A DNA stretch of 64,000 nucleotides. Origin: Eustoma russellianum (taxonomy: Eukaryota > Streptophyta > Magnoliopsida > Gentianales > Gentianaceae). The notes beneath the pieces are model-generated. The model had not been told where the DNA came from. It ran no database searches and saw nothing but the letters and a program-made list of their open reading frames with translations. The translations under genes and the position numbers were made by a program. The stretch lies in contig AP025071.1 in NCBI GenBank assembly GCA_036186865.1, positions 10,585,879 to 10,649,878 of the forward strand, written 5' to 3'. Of the stretch, positions 21,245 to 32,958 are shown one piece after another; positions within the stretch are counted from its first letter, which is position 1; each line of letters starts with the position of its first letter.

Positions 21245-22690
21245 TGTTAGTGTATGTGCCCTAGGCTATGATTTGGATATTTATCTTATACATTTATTAT
21301 TAATAAAAGAGGTTTTATTATCATTATTGTTGGTTAGTATGTTACACAATTTTGATATATGTCCCTGATTCATTATTGTAATAGAGATAAAATAATTTAT
21401 AATCAGTATGAGTGTTTATTTGATAATCATGAGATGATTATGTGTATGGTGATACAAATCAATCTCATAGATACTTGTTAGAGAACAGTGTATTGGATAG
21501 ACCCATCATGAGATTACTACATGGATTAGCGTCATAAGTAAATCTCATGATAGTCATGTTTTAATCCTTAGACTTGAGATTGTCATAGTTTCCAACATAA
21601 GGACTATTATATTTTGACATGATCAAACGTTATCCGTAACTGGATAATAATAAAGGTCATGATTGAATATGATAGAAATTATGTAGAGGATATTGAACAA
21701 TCAATATAGAATTTGTCCATCTCTTTTGAGAGAGATATCTTTGGGCCCGTCGATTAGTGAGACTGTGAAATGCATGGCCGTGCTCAAATGAATTGATAGT
21801 ATGATCAATATCATTTGTTTTATCAGTCTACTTAGAGATCGAGTAATCATATGTTTGAACAATATAAGTATGACGCTGATCATGACTTATGTTCAAACTA
21901 GATTTCATGTGACAAAGGAATTAATGTATGTGCTATTATTGAGCTAGTTGGACTGTACTCATATTAATTGGGTAGTTAATGCCTTGCTAGAGGCCAATTA
22001 CGAGTTGTTGGTTTAATAGCGATTTAATCAACCGTCAATTAATATGGGCCTATCGGGTCACACACAAGAATGCGTATGGCTGAGATTAATAATATTAATA
22101 ATATTGATATTGGATATTGATTATTATTATTATTATTATCGTTTTTAATATTAATAATATTAATATTGGATATTAATTATTATTATTATCGTTATATATA
22201 TATTTATATCATCGGATAATAACAATAGAATCCATATCTGATATGGATTTTGATTGATTTTATCTAATCCTAACTGAATCCGTATTTGATACGGATTATG
22301 ATAGGCATTAACCAAATCCGATCTGGAATAGGATTTTGATATCCGTATATATGTATATATCCTGGTGTGCCTTGTACACTACAGAGAACAGAAAAAACAA
22401 AACCCTAGAATCTGTTTTGAGAAAAGTCGAGTTCTTTAGCCGCGCCGTTTCAAGAGCTAGCACTCCGGACGGAAGCATTCGTGTGGATACCAACAGAGGG
22501 TGATCGTACCATCGCACCTCCTACGTTCGCACGTTCTACGTCTGCAGATTTCGAAATCTATAGAGGTATAGTTTTTGGTTTCTTTCATCGAATTAAATGA
22601 ACAACGTGGATCCTTGGTAGGAAATCGGAGATCAAGTTTTGTTTTTTCCGCTGTGCGTTTTGCGATGATCTTGTCGGATTTCCAAACAAC
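21245..22690 (+). mobile_element. Probable solo LTR of a Ty1-copia element
   Basis: Starts 'tgttagtgtatgtgccctag', followed by 'cttatacatttattattaataaa' and, further on, 'cgggtcacacacaagaatgc'. These phrases are common in a widespread plant copia LTR type (recognised from general familiarity). It ends near 'gatttccaaaca' at about 22688. A TATA-like 'gtatatatgtatatat' (22345-22360) precedes 'aaccctag' leader sequence. No internal domain follows. I could not find a convincing 5-bp TSD, so exact ends are uncertain. Confidence 0.55.
22084..22215 (+). repeat. AT-rich (TTA/AAT)n simple-sequence region
   Basis: Runs of taataatat and ttattatta, with an internal near-duplication ('aataatattaatattggatattaattattatt'), upstream of the TATA-like site. 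Probably slippage-grown. Confidence 0.8.
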
Positions 22691-23134
22691 AAGTAGTGGC
22701 TGTTTTTCATATAAACTAGAATAAAGTTAATGATTCAAATAACCAAGTAACAAGGTACAGTGGATCAGTGTGGCGCGCGAAAGCATGGTGAATTAGAACA
22801 CCTTAAGTAATTCAATAATTAGTGTGTCATGCTAAGATATGACCAAATTAAGTTAAAGTTTTTATCATGAGTAGACAAACGTTACTCTTATAAGAAACTG
22901 TATATAGGAGATCTTATCTGAAAAAAGAGGATGACCATAAAATTATACAATATATTGGACTGATATATTTTTCAAACAGATAAATACTTTATAAGCACAT
23001 ACACCAATGTATAACTAAACTTTAACAATTACTTAAAAAAAATTTGTCTTTGGTAGCACCTTATTGAGTCTCATTTTTTTTGTAGTCTACTAAACTTTAC
23101 AACGCTAATTCTTTTCTATATCTGTATTCAACAT
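22691..23134 (+). other. LARD non-coding interior, AT-rich
   Basis: No gene seen. Sequence of the same AT-rich character as 20571-21244, ending at the LINE target site. Confidence 0.5.
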
Positions 23135-23330
23135 AATAAAAATTTCACTTCATAATATGATAGATTAAAAAATGCTCTATGGCAATCTGGCGATCTGACA
23201 ATGCCGGCGGTCCGGCTAGCCGGCCGGCCGCTTCTCTGGCTCCGATTGCTGCACTCCCCCTCCACTCTTTCTTCAACCCTTCCTGCTTCTTTCTTTCACG
23301 CCAGATCTTCATTCCTTTATTTCATGCAAA

Positions 23331-24617
23331 ATGGCGGCTGCAGACCAGCCTCCAAACCCTACTGCTGCAACACCAAAAAAATCCTACGCATCCATATTGC
23401 AGACGTCGGCTGCTACCCCCATTGCTGACAAACAGATACAAAAATACAAGGGCAGTCCGATGATATCTTTTTCAGATGAGGAGATCGCATCTTTAGCCGC
23501 TCCATTCAAATTTTCATTAGTGGGAACTTTCTGGTATGGCAAGCCGCCGATCGCTGTTATCCGATCAACCATTGATCGGATCATATTTACAGGACCTGTG
23601 CAGGTGGGACTGCTGGATGCAACGCACGTGGTTCTGCACTTTCAAAATGGACAAGATTACCTGCGATGCTTTGCCCGGAGGAGTTGGATGATCGCGGGGA
23701 AATATATGCGTGTTACTAAATGGACACCCACCTATGATCCTACAGTTGATGTGCCTATTGTCCCGGTCTGGGTGTCCTTTCCAGGGCTACCACTCCATCT
23801 TCATCAAAAATCAGCCCTCATGCAGATTGGACGAATGTTAGGAACTCCTATGAAATTGGATACGGCTACTGCAGATTCTCTACGTCCTTCGGTAGCACGA
23901 TTATGCATAGAACTGGATGTCTCACAGGAATTGCCTTCAAGAGTGTTTATCCATGCATTAGGTAATGTGCTTGCGCAACAAGTGAATTATGAAGACTTGC
24001 CTATGTATTGTTCGAAGTGCAGACGATTGGGGCATGAAGTTTTGGACTGTGGACGGCCATTAGAGCAGCAGCTTGAAAAGACTAAGCCCCCAGTAAATCC
24101 ACAGTTGCCTGCGATAGGACCATCAAGGAAAACACAGGATCAAAGGTGGACTCCCAAAAAACTTCCTCAGCAATCTTAAGAACCTACTTGCAAGGAATCT
24201 ACCCTATTATTATCTCCAGATATGGCTGCAAGAGATCCATCGACGGCAACGTATGTTCAGGACATCTCTCGTTTACAAGGAATTGATGATAGTTTTATCA
24301 CTGATGTCCAGTATCAACATCAATCTATCTTGCTGTCTGACAGCGAAATTATTACAGACTGCCAGGATATGCCAGAGGCTACAGCGCTTGGGGTGGTCAC
24401 AGAAATACTACAGGATGTCATTCATTCGGCTGTTACCTTGGCCTCATCCCCTGCTGATCCAAATCCCAACCAGTTAGAAATTGCTTCTGATGATCACTTT
24501 CAGCCGCCACCACGATTACTTCGTCGTCCTCGGCGTCAAAGAGACCCCGTATCTCCACCTGCCACAAGGTCCAGAACATTTGTCTCTAACTCTTTTGATT
24601 GCCTATTGCCTCAATGA
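23331..24617 (+). pseudogene. LINE ORF1, nucleic-acid-binding protein (one stop)
   Basis: The ATG at 23331 gives MAAADQPPNPTAATPKKSYA. Residues of about 45-220 resemble the plant DUF4283 domain ('GTFWYGKPPI', 'VVLHFQNGQDYLRCF', 'WTPTYDP', 'VPVWVSFPGLPLHL'), followed by a CCHC-type knuckle CSKCRRLGHEVLDC (about 24009-24050). A TAA at 24177-24179 interrupts the frame, which then stays open to a TGA at 24615-24617, giving 428 codons before the final stop if that TAA is ignored. The final stop overlaps the ORF2 start as ATGA, supporting the longer extent. The role is presumably RNA binding in the LINE RNP. Confidence 0.85.
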
Positions 24618-27600
24618 AGATTATGGTATGGAATGTTCGTGGAATTCGTACCTCGTTTCCACGTCTTTTGTCATTGGTACGTCGTTATAATTTTCATGTA
24701 CTTGTTTTGATTGATCCTAAAGCCCGTCCTTCATCATTATTACTTTACCGCCTAAAATTTGGATTCACACAAGCGGCTTCGGTGTGCCAAGATAAGATAT
24801 GGATTTTCTGGAGTACTGCGTTTTTCTTGCTAGAGAGAGAGCGTATTGGAGTACAAAATCATTCCATGTATTTTCGCTGGTTACAAACTGGAGATGCTTT
24901 TTGTTTCACTATAATTTATGGACTGCATTCGGTGATAGCTCGACTACCTTTGTGGGAAGACATTGTTAATTTACATGCTGAGATGGAAATCCCTTGGTTA
25001 CTTGGAGGAGATTTTAATACTTTTTTATCGCTGGATGAGCATAGAGGTCGTTCAACCCCTTCTCTCCACACATTGCAGGATTTTTCTGATTGTGTGTCTT
25101 CGTGTTCCTTGCAATCTATAAACTATCAGGGCTCCCCATTTACATGGAGTGATGGACGTGGTCTGGGGCAAGTTTGGCGTAGACTTGATAGATACCTTTG
25201 TTCAACGAGCTTTCTTGACTTATTTCAGACGGTTCACTATCAGCATCTCAGTCGCACAACGTCAGATCATTGCCCAATATATCTTCAAGCATCATTTGAC
25301 ACAACACGTAGCCCAACATCATTTAGATATTTGGATGTATGGGCTACGCATGCCGATTTCGAGCGGGTGGTAACACACTGCTGGCAATCCTGCGAAACAG
25401 TTGGCGGTATGCGTGGATTATATGCAAAATTAAAGGCACTTAAGTAGCATTTAAAACAGTGGAACAAAGAGGTGTTTGGTAATCTCTTTGATGCGGTAGC
25501 ATATGCGGAAGCTGAAGTTCTTCGTTGTGAAAAGGATTATGATGCTCATCCGAGTGCATCAACCCGTGAGATATATCATCGTAGCATGGCAGCATTGAAA
25601 ATGAAGCAGCACAGGGTGATGTTATTTTGGCAACAAAAGGCTAATGTCAAGTGGATGAAAGAGGGAGATGCTAATACTCGTTTCTTCCATCAACTGGTCA
25701 AAGATAGGAGGTGAAAACAAAGTATTACTCGAGTTGTGGACGCAAATGGTCTCGAATGCCAGACACCAACAACAATAGAGCAGGCAGCGATCACCTTTTA
25801 TACTCAGTTATTTTCGACAGCACCATTGCATAACATTTCTGCAGTAACACAATATATTCCTCAAGTTTTAACCGTTGTGGACAATGCCACGCTATTAGCC
25901 ATTCCTGACCTTCAAGAAGTGCATCAAGCAGTTTGGGATCTAAGTCCTACCAGTGCGGTGGGCCCGGATGGTTTCCCAGGTTCATTTTATCGAAAATTCT
26001 GGCAGATTATTAAATCGGATGTTCTTAAGGCAGTACAAGAATTTTTCCTGGGTGTGCCTTCGCCAACTCAGCAAGCGGCATCTCTCATCACTTTGATTCC
26101 TAAAGTAGCGAATCCTCAATCGTTTTCTGACTATAGGCCGATTTGCTTAACGAACTTCATTGCTAAAGTCACCACACGTTTATTAGCCACAAGAATTTCT
26201 GCCATATTGCCCCGACTGATTTCTCCTGAGCAAGCTGGTTTTTTAAAGGGACGTGGTATTACAGATCATGTTCTTTTGGCGCAAGAAATGGTGCATATGA
26301 CTGATAAACGGGTGCATGGAGGTCAGCTCATGATCAAGTTAGACATGGCCAAGGCTTTTGATAGAGTTGAATGGGAATATCTTCGCCAGCTGCTTCATAA
26401 GTTTGGTTTTGATCCTAAGATAATCTGAATAATTTTGAACAATTTGGCGGCAACACGATGTTCTATTCTCATAAATGGTAAGCCAATGGGCTTCTTTCCC
26501 GTCACAAGGGGAGTGAAGCAGGGTGATCCCCTATCACCATTATTGTTCATCTTGTCCTCTGAAGGCTTTTCTCGTGGTCTAAAATCTTTAATTGCAGAAG
26601 GGGAATTATTAGGTTTCAATACAGGCCGAGCACCCCAAATATCCCACTTGGGGTTTGCATATGATTTGATTATTTTTCTCAATGGCAAGGTTTCTAATAT
26701 GAGACGCTTCAGACAGTTTCTTGATACCTATCAAGCAGCTACGGGGCAATTAATAAACTTCAACAAAAGCCAGTTGATCGTGGGAAAATCAATTGCGGGT
26801 CCGCAGTTGGCTCATATTCTTGGTATGCGATTGGCATCCTTGCCAGTAAAATACCTTGGATCATATTTATATAAAGGTATTAATCGTTCCGCCTACTGTA
26901 CTGCTTTATTAAATCATTTTGACACGCGTATCAATGCTTGGTCCTCAAAATTGTTGTCCATGGCTAGAAGATTAACGCTAATCAAGCATGTCTTATCAAC
27001 GATTCCTACACACCTTATACCCAGCTCACGGTTGCCTCGAAGTGTTGTAAATGCTTTGAATAGAAAAATGTCAAATTTTTTATGGAATGGCCGTCATCAT
27101 TGGATAGCTTGGGATCGGATATGTAAACCTGTTGAGCATGGAGGACTTGGTATACGTAATTTGGATTATCTCCAACATGCATATGATGGTCAACTATGGT
27201 GGAAGTATCATACGTCAAACTCGTTGTGGGCAATATTTTGTCGGGCTAAATATGGACAACGTATGGCCATCTCAACACATATTTATGATTCAGCAGTTTG
27301 GAAACGACTTTGTAGTGTACATGATTATATGGAGGCACATGCCCTTAACGAATCCGCGGATATTCATTGGGAGTCAGATGCAACAGGAACTTACAACATT
27401 AAATCTGTCTATCTGTTGCATTATGAACATCAGCCAACACTGCATCACTCAAAATATATATGGTGGAAGACATCCCCGATTGGAGAAAAGTTGTTTTTAT
27501 GGCGTTTGCTATCTGGCTCATTGCCAATTACAAATAATCTTCGGATCTGGCAAACTATTTACCCGTCACAGTGTGTCTTTTGTATGCATCATTCTGACAC

Positions 27601-28477
27601 TAAGGATCATCTGTTCCTGCATTGCCCAAAAATCAAACCATTGTGGGTTGACATGGCTATTCTATTTTCCGCTCCACTGCCTCGGCAATCAACCATACAA
27701 GCTTATCTGATTTGTTGGTGGCGTCAAGCTTCTACATCAACTATGTTAGGACACTTGCAAGCAGTGGTACCAGCATTGACACTTTGGGTGATTTGGAAGG
27801 AGTATTCTTCCATTCGGTTTGGAGATGGCACGTTCTCATACCACCATTTATATGATCGAGTACGAATGCATATCTATACATGGTGTTCAACAATGCAAGA
27901 ACATAAATTTGCTAGATCGATTTCTAGGCTGATTGATGGTGGATTCTCGCCTATTATGAAAGTTCGCAGGCCAAAATTGATTCGTTGGCAATTGCCACCT
28001 TCTGGCCGGATGAAGCTTAATATGGATGCTACTGTTGGACGTCGAGGATCAGCCGCAGGAGCTGTGCTCCGTGACTCCACTAGCATGTTTATTTCAGGGA
28101 TCTGCTTTGCACTCCCGCATGCCACGCCTATTAGAGCAGAGATGATGGCCATGCTTTACTCCATGCTTTATTATGCCTTCTTGTACGACGCATTGCACAT
28201 TGAAACCGATTGCAAAATGTTACTGACAATACTTGGTAATCCACATCAATATAATGGCGCATGCTACAGCGATGTACAGCGACTAACTGAGCTACTCCGA
28301 ATTAATTCTTCCACCATCACTTACTGTCCTCGTGAAGCAAACACTGCTGCTCATTTATTAGCGCGTTATGGTCTGCGAGCACCTGGATTGCAAGCCTACA
28401 CATCAGTTGCGGACTTGCCCGCTGACGTTCATGGCGCTGTTACCTTGGATGCCACTCTTCCCACTTTTCGATTATGA
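24614..28477 (+). pseudogene. LINE ORF2: endonuclease, reverse transcriptase, RNase H (three stops)
   Basis: The ATG at 24614 gives MKIMVWNVRGIRT, a typical APE-like endonuclease start; GGDFNTFLSLDEH and TTSDHCPIYL are its later catalytic blocks. RT includes 'AVGPDGFPGSFY', 'DYRPICLTNF', 'EQAGFLKGRGI', 'MIKLDMAKAFDRVEW', 'GVKQGDPLSPLLF'. The catalytic F-A-D-D box reads FAYD at about 26653-26664, so the first Asp is Tyr and RT would be dead. A zinc-binding RVT region (CVFCMHHSDTKDHLFLHC) and a C-terminal RNase H (LNMDAT, IRAEMMAM, IETDCK) follow. In-frame stops are TAG 25445, TGA 25712 and TGA 26426; the single frame is otherwise open for 1287 codons. Confidence 0.92.
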
Positions 28478-29157
28478 TAGGCATACGGATAGAGCCATTA
28501 CATTCATGGGTTGCCTATGTCCAGCTTTGGCATAGGCAGCCACGGTATGTTGCCCTTCATCTCTTTTACTTATGTCATCTGCTACTTCTGCGAGGTTTCA
28601 ATGTCCTGCCTAATGCTTCTTGTTTCTGTGCATTGTTGGGACCCGGGATTCGTCACATTTGGCCTCACCATCGGTTGGAGAGACAAGGCTTCTATAGCTG
28701 GAGGTTGCCTGTAGTCAACAAGCTACGGGCAACGCGGGTATGCCTTTATCCTCTTCGTCAAGTTATTCTTAAGCCTAACTTACTGCAGTTCTCTTACACA
28801 TGCCTTTTGATTGTTGCACGAGGTGCTGTTCTCCTACAAAGCTGGATCATCGTTGGGCTACTCGGGCTGCATGACAATGACCAACATATTTTCGCCTGCA
28901 TTCAGAAGCCTCTCCTCTTATTCATCACTACACTCTTGTCCAATTGCTTTTATCAACCTGCCACTCATATAAATATGTACGCTTTTTCCTTCGTCAAGGT
29001 TTTATCCACAAGGGTGGTTTCACTTGACAAGGTTTTAATGCGGCATATCATATATGACTGGAGGTTGCGTTTACTAGCTATGCTTCATAAGTTCTTTTCC
29101 TATGATGACACTGTATTTTGGATTGTTTGTAATATGGTTTTCCTCTACCATAAATGA
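28474..29157 (+). CDS. Possible LINE ORF3, 227 codons, unknown
   Basis: An uninterrupted frame starting MIGIRIEPLHSWVAYVQLWH whose ATG overlaps the ORF2 stop as ATGA, the same arrangement as at the ORF1/ORF2 junction. It ends about 28 bases before the A-rich tail. The product is Leu-, Cys- and His-rich with several hydrophobic stretches (LFYLCHLLLL; SWIIVGLLGL; PLLLFITTLL). I recognise no domain. T-rich 3' untranslated DNA tends to give Leu/Phe-rich open frames by chance, so this may not be a gene. It has no stop while ORF1 and ORF2 have acquired four over about 5.1 kb. Confidence 0.3.
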   Translation: MIGIRIEPLHSWVAYVQLWHRQPRYVALHLFYLCHLLLLRGFNVLPNASCFCALLGPGIRHIWPHHRLERQGFYSWRLPVVNKLRATRVCLYPLRQVILKPNLLQFSYTCLLIVARGAVLLQSWIIVGLLGLHDNDQHIFACIQKPLLLFITTLLSNCFYQPATHINMYAFSFVKVLSTRVVSLDKVLMRHIIYDWRLRLLAMLHKFFSYDDTVFWIVCNMVFLYHK

Positions 29158-29207
29158 GGATAGTTAATGAAAATTGCTTTATCTAAAAAAAATAAAAATT
29201 TCACTTC

Positions 29208-30473
29208 TTTTTACGAACAAAAAAAACCTTTTAAACTATTGATGTTCTTCAAACGATATGTTTGTATATATTCATTACACAAGATTTCAAATTTATGTTT
29301 TTACCTGAAGACTATCGATATCACAAGAATTTTATCCATTAAAGTGTTTTCGAAGTTATTTAACAGCTTTTGCTGATCCTACTTAAAATTTTCCAAGTCA
29401 AAAAGTGCTTTTAAATATATACCTGTTTTAGAAAATGAAAGTTACTTTACTCAAATCGTTTTATAAAACCTTACCTTATTAAGTTTTCAACTGTTTTAAT
29501 GCAATCTTACCAACATATACTTTGCGAACAAGTTATATCACCGTTTTTATAAAAGGGTCATTTGAAACACCGCTTTGCGAAAACGAGTAAATTATTTCAA
29601 ATCTTGTTTAAAATAAATAAATAAATAAATACATAGGAATGGTACCATTTTCAAATGACTAAAGTTATATTTCAAATTACAGCCACGTAGGTCACGTTTA
29701 TTAGAAGAAGTGTATGTCGTACACATATTCATATATTAGGCTAATGATATTTCCAAAGAAGTAAGGGCATGATCATGGAGTTACTTCGTAAGTATATAAG
29801 AATTAATTTTAAGGACTTGGTTTTGTGTAGAAAGTACCATATTAGTGTACATCAATGATATTAGTTAATTAATTATCTGGGGGGATGAACCATATATAAT
29901 GAGTTTAAGAATCCGAAATTGTAGACTGCGATGAGTTGAATGATGCACGTCAAACAATATAAGTGGAAGTATGCACATACTAATTATAGAGAAATAAGTT
30001 AAAGATTGAGCCCTATAAGGACTAGATCATCTTGTGGAATGCTAGCTTAACTAAATTGAGTCATACTAAAGTAAAACGTATTCTGGAAATACATACGATC
30101 CAAGAGACGAGTCCTGTGAATAAAGCGTTAAGTCAAAGATTGTAGTACACCTAAGAACTAATCTACAAGGGTTGCTGAAGACTGCAGAGATAAGTAAGTT
30201 ATAGACCAATGACTGTGTTGTAGAACCCTTAGCAGGATACCCTTAAGATTGATTCGATAATTATAGATAGATTATGTATTGATTTTAATAAGCAAAAGGA
30301 CAATGGATTGGAATTACCCTATTGGTGTACAAGGAATGATTCTGAGGCTTTAGCCTGTGATAAAGAAGTGAAGTGTTTAGCATGTTGGAAAACACAAAGG
30401 ATATTTAGATTGATCGTTATCTAAGAGAAAGAATCAAGTAGAACTAAATTAAGTGTTGACTATTTAATACACA
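29208..30473 (+). other. LARD non-coding interior, right part
   Basis: AT-rich DNA with many stops in all frames; no gene, RNA or recognisable domain. It leads into the pre-PPT hairpin. Confidence 0.5.
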
Positions 30474-30509
30474 AGTTTCGAGAACGAAACTTTTTGTAAG
30501 GGGGTAGAA
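30474..30509 (+). promoter_or_regulatory. LARD polypurine tract with hairpin
   Basis: 'aagtttcg-agaa-cgaaactt' (8-bp arms) followed by 'tttgtaagggggtagaa', abutting the 3' LTR at 30510. Nearly the same as in Tekay-1 and Tekay-2, which ties this element to that family. Confidence 0.85.
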
Positions 30510-32953
30510 TGTTGTAACCGACAGTAGTTTAAAAAAAATAATAATACAAAAACAAAACAAATCAACATTTAATTAAATTAAATACAATAATTAAAATGAT
30601 CCTAATAAACTACCCACCACCCCCAACCACTCCCCCATTCCCCCAAATTCTCCAAAAACTGCCCCCTCACTCTCAAACTCCCCAAACTATCATCCCATTC
30701 CCCCTCTATTAATTAAAACCCCTTAATTGTCCCCACCCCCTCATAACGTAAACATAATTGAAAAAGAAAGGAGAGCAATTGTGAGGAAAGAGAGAATCGG
30801 CTGAGAGAAGGAAAAAGAAGAAAAAGAGAGGAGAGAAAAAGGAAGAGAGAAAGAGGGAAGAGGAAGAAGAGGAAGAAAAGTAGGCACACCGCGTCAAATC
30901 CAACATCCATACACCGTAAATTCTTTGTTTGAAAGGTAGGTTACCCTCTCCTCTGTCGGATTGCTTTGGATTCATCACATTATATTTTGGGATTATTTCA
31001 TTATCACTGTATGTCTATCCATTATATGTTTTTTATGAATTCTTTATGCTTTGATATGGAGATTGCATGAATGGCCATAGATATATATCAAATAGCATGG
31101 AAATAGGCTGGAATGGGTTCGGGTTGTCGAAAAACTTGCACAGAGGCGATGCGTGTAGACATGTGTGGCAGCCCACGGGCGCCCCCGAGCGGCACGCGCT
31201 GACGTTGTCAGTTACGTTACATAGAGGGTGTTAAATGGAGTTCAATAGAATTAGTTTGGGGTTAATCGGAGTTAAAACGAATAAGTTTTGATTTTTGAAT
31301 GAAATTATAATTTATAGAAATAAAAGAAATAATAAAATAAAGAAAAAAAGGTGGAGGGCCTGGAGGCTGCAGGCTTGCCGGCCCAGACCATGGGAGTATT
31401 TTAAAAAAAAAGAGAAAAAGTAAAGAGTGGCCAGCAGGCCGGCTGGTTTTCTAAGCGGACCACGCTTGCTGGAAATGGAAGGCTCAGGCCAGAGGCTGAT
31501 AAAAAAATATGAGGCCAGCAGGCTGAAGAGATGAGAGTAGACCGGGCTGCGCAAAATCGGAATTACACACAATAAGCAGGCCTGAATGCATTCCTTTAAT
31601 AATCAAAATAAAAATGACAAATAAATGAAAATCATATTATTATTATTTTATAAATAAAAAATTTAGAAAAATTCAGTGACGAAAATCAAAAAAATTAAAA
31701 ATTAATATAATAAAACATATTACAAAAGAGGGGCCGTACACCGAGGAAAAAAATTAATTAATATGTGTAAAATAATAATAAATAAAGATGTAAATATTAT
31801 ATTGTTTCATAATTAAGGGAACTTTAGCAACCCACTATATAAATTAAAATAAATTAAGGTAGAAGGGAAAAAATAATAGTGGAAGATAAAAATAATTAAA
31901 TAAAATATTTAAGTGCTTGAAAGCCTAGGAAAAATAAAATAAAATGTAGAAATCTAAAATAAAGTCTAGAAAGATAAAATAACAGTAGAAGATAAAATAC
32001 AGTAATACCCCACGCAACATAGGGTAACTATGCAATATAGGTAATACGCAACATAGAACGGAGCTTGCAACATAGGGGAAATGGAAGTGTGAAAGTGTGA
32101 AGCATTCATGGCACAAGCATTGCATTTGGCCTATGAGCCGTGTGGTCCTACGGGACGTGTGGCCTGACGAGGCATGTGATGGGTGTTGGTAATAATGGTT
32201 ACCTTCACCTAATAGGACCCAGGACATGCATAGCATAACATGGAAAAGGAAGAGCATAGCGTGTGATATTAAATGACTGCATGTGACACGGAGATAGAAG
32301 AGCATGCATCATAAAGTTGCGCATTGCATTTGTTATTTTTGTGATTATCGATGACCTCGTTATTAAGTGGTTTCAGTGCTAAATGTTAGGATACGGATCG
32401 GGTCGGGTATGTGCTATTTCTTTATTTATGCTCTAATTGCTTTATTTATTTATCTGTTTATGCTATACGTGCTTTATTTGTTTACCGACTCAGTATGTGA
32501 CAGTTCTTTTTCGGGAGAGACGGGTAACCTACAAGTGACTCCCATCACTCACCCTCCTACCTCCCCTCCACAGGTGAGCAGAATTATGGTATATATGTTT
32601 ATCGAGAATGGAACAGATTATTCGAGCTGGAAGAGTGAGCTAGGCTCGAGAAGGGATCTTGTTGACTGGGAGCTTGCTTCTTGGGATAGTCAGATAGACC
32701 TCCACCTAGGTTTATTATTTGAGTTTAGTATTTCATTCTTGACTTAGTGGGTTTCGTCAACCCTTGTACTTGATTTTATTTCTGATGGATTTATTTTAAT
32801 CGAGACATTTATTTCTTTTATTATCGTTTCTGTGAAAAATTTCTACGTCAGTTCTGACGCGTAAAGAAGTTTGAACGACGTTTTGTAGTCCTCGTAGCAG
32901 GCTACGGTGCATGCACTGTTTCTGATGCTAGGGCTCGGAAACAGGGCGTTACA
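30510..32953 (+). repeat. LARD 3' LTR
   Basis: 2444 bp, starts tgttgtaaccgacagtag and ends acagggcgttaca. It is the fuller copy: the 5' LTR lacks two segments present here (about 30531-30747 and about 31357-31435). Features are the C-rich leader (30610-30740), an A/G tract (30758-30890) and a TATA-like 'actatataaa' near 31833. Confidence 0.9.
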
Positions 32954-32958
32954 AAAAC

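Larger units (their letters stand above)
23152..29190 (+). mobile_element. Plant L1-type LINE, apparently full length
   Basis: A 6.0 kb non-LTR retrotransposon bounded by a perfect 17-bp TSD 'aataaaaatttcacttc' at 23135-23151 and 29191-29207, with a short A-rich tail just before the second copy. It has two ORFs in the plant L1 order: DUF4283-like/zinc-knuckle ORF1, then endonuclease-RT-RNase H ORF2. A third open frame follows. It is disabled by one stop in ORF1, three in ORF2 and loss of an RT catalytic Asp, but no frameshift was found. It inserted in the LARD interior. Confidence 0.95.
7135..32953 (+). mobile_element. LARD-like non-autonomous Ty3-gypsy (Tekay-related) element
   Basis: LTRs start tgttgtaaccgacag (7135 and 30510) and end gggcg(c/t)taca (19552 and 32953). 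The TSD is aaaat/aaaac (7130-7134 and 32954-32958, one mismatch). A tRNA-Met primer site follows the 5' LTR (19555-19566) and a purine tract precedes the 3' LTR. The interior, once the LINE and solo LTR are removed, is about 3.5 kb with only a decayed gag start and no pol, as in large retrotransposon derivatives. Its PPT hairpin and LTR ends resemble those of Tekay-1 and Tekay-2, which could have mobilised it in trans. Confidence 0.85.

Noticed and set aside
22304..22525. Possible small protein on the minus strand in the solo LTR
   Set aside because: Covers the TATA and leader region in antisense; no domain and no context.
27132..27710. 192-codon ORF overlapping LINE ORF2 in another frame
   Set aside because: Lies wholly inside the RT/zinc region of ORF2, which is clearly the coding frame; no domain in the alternative frame.
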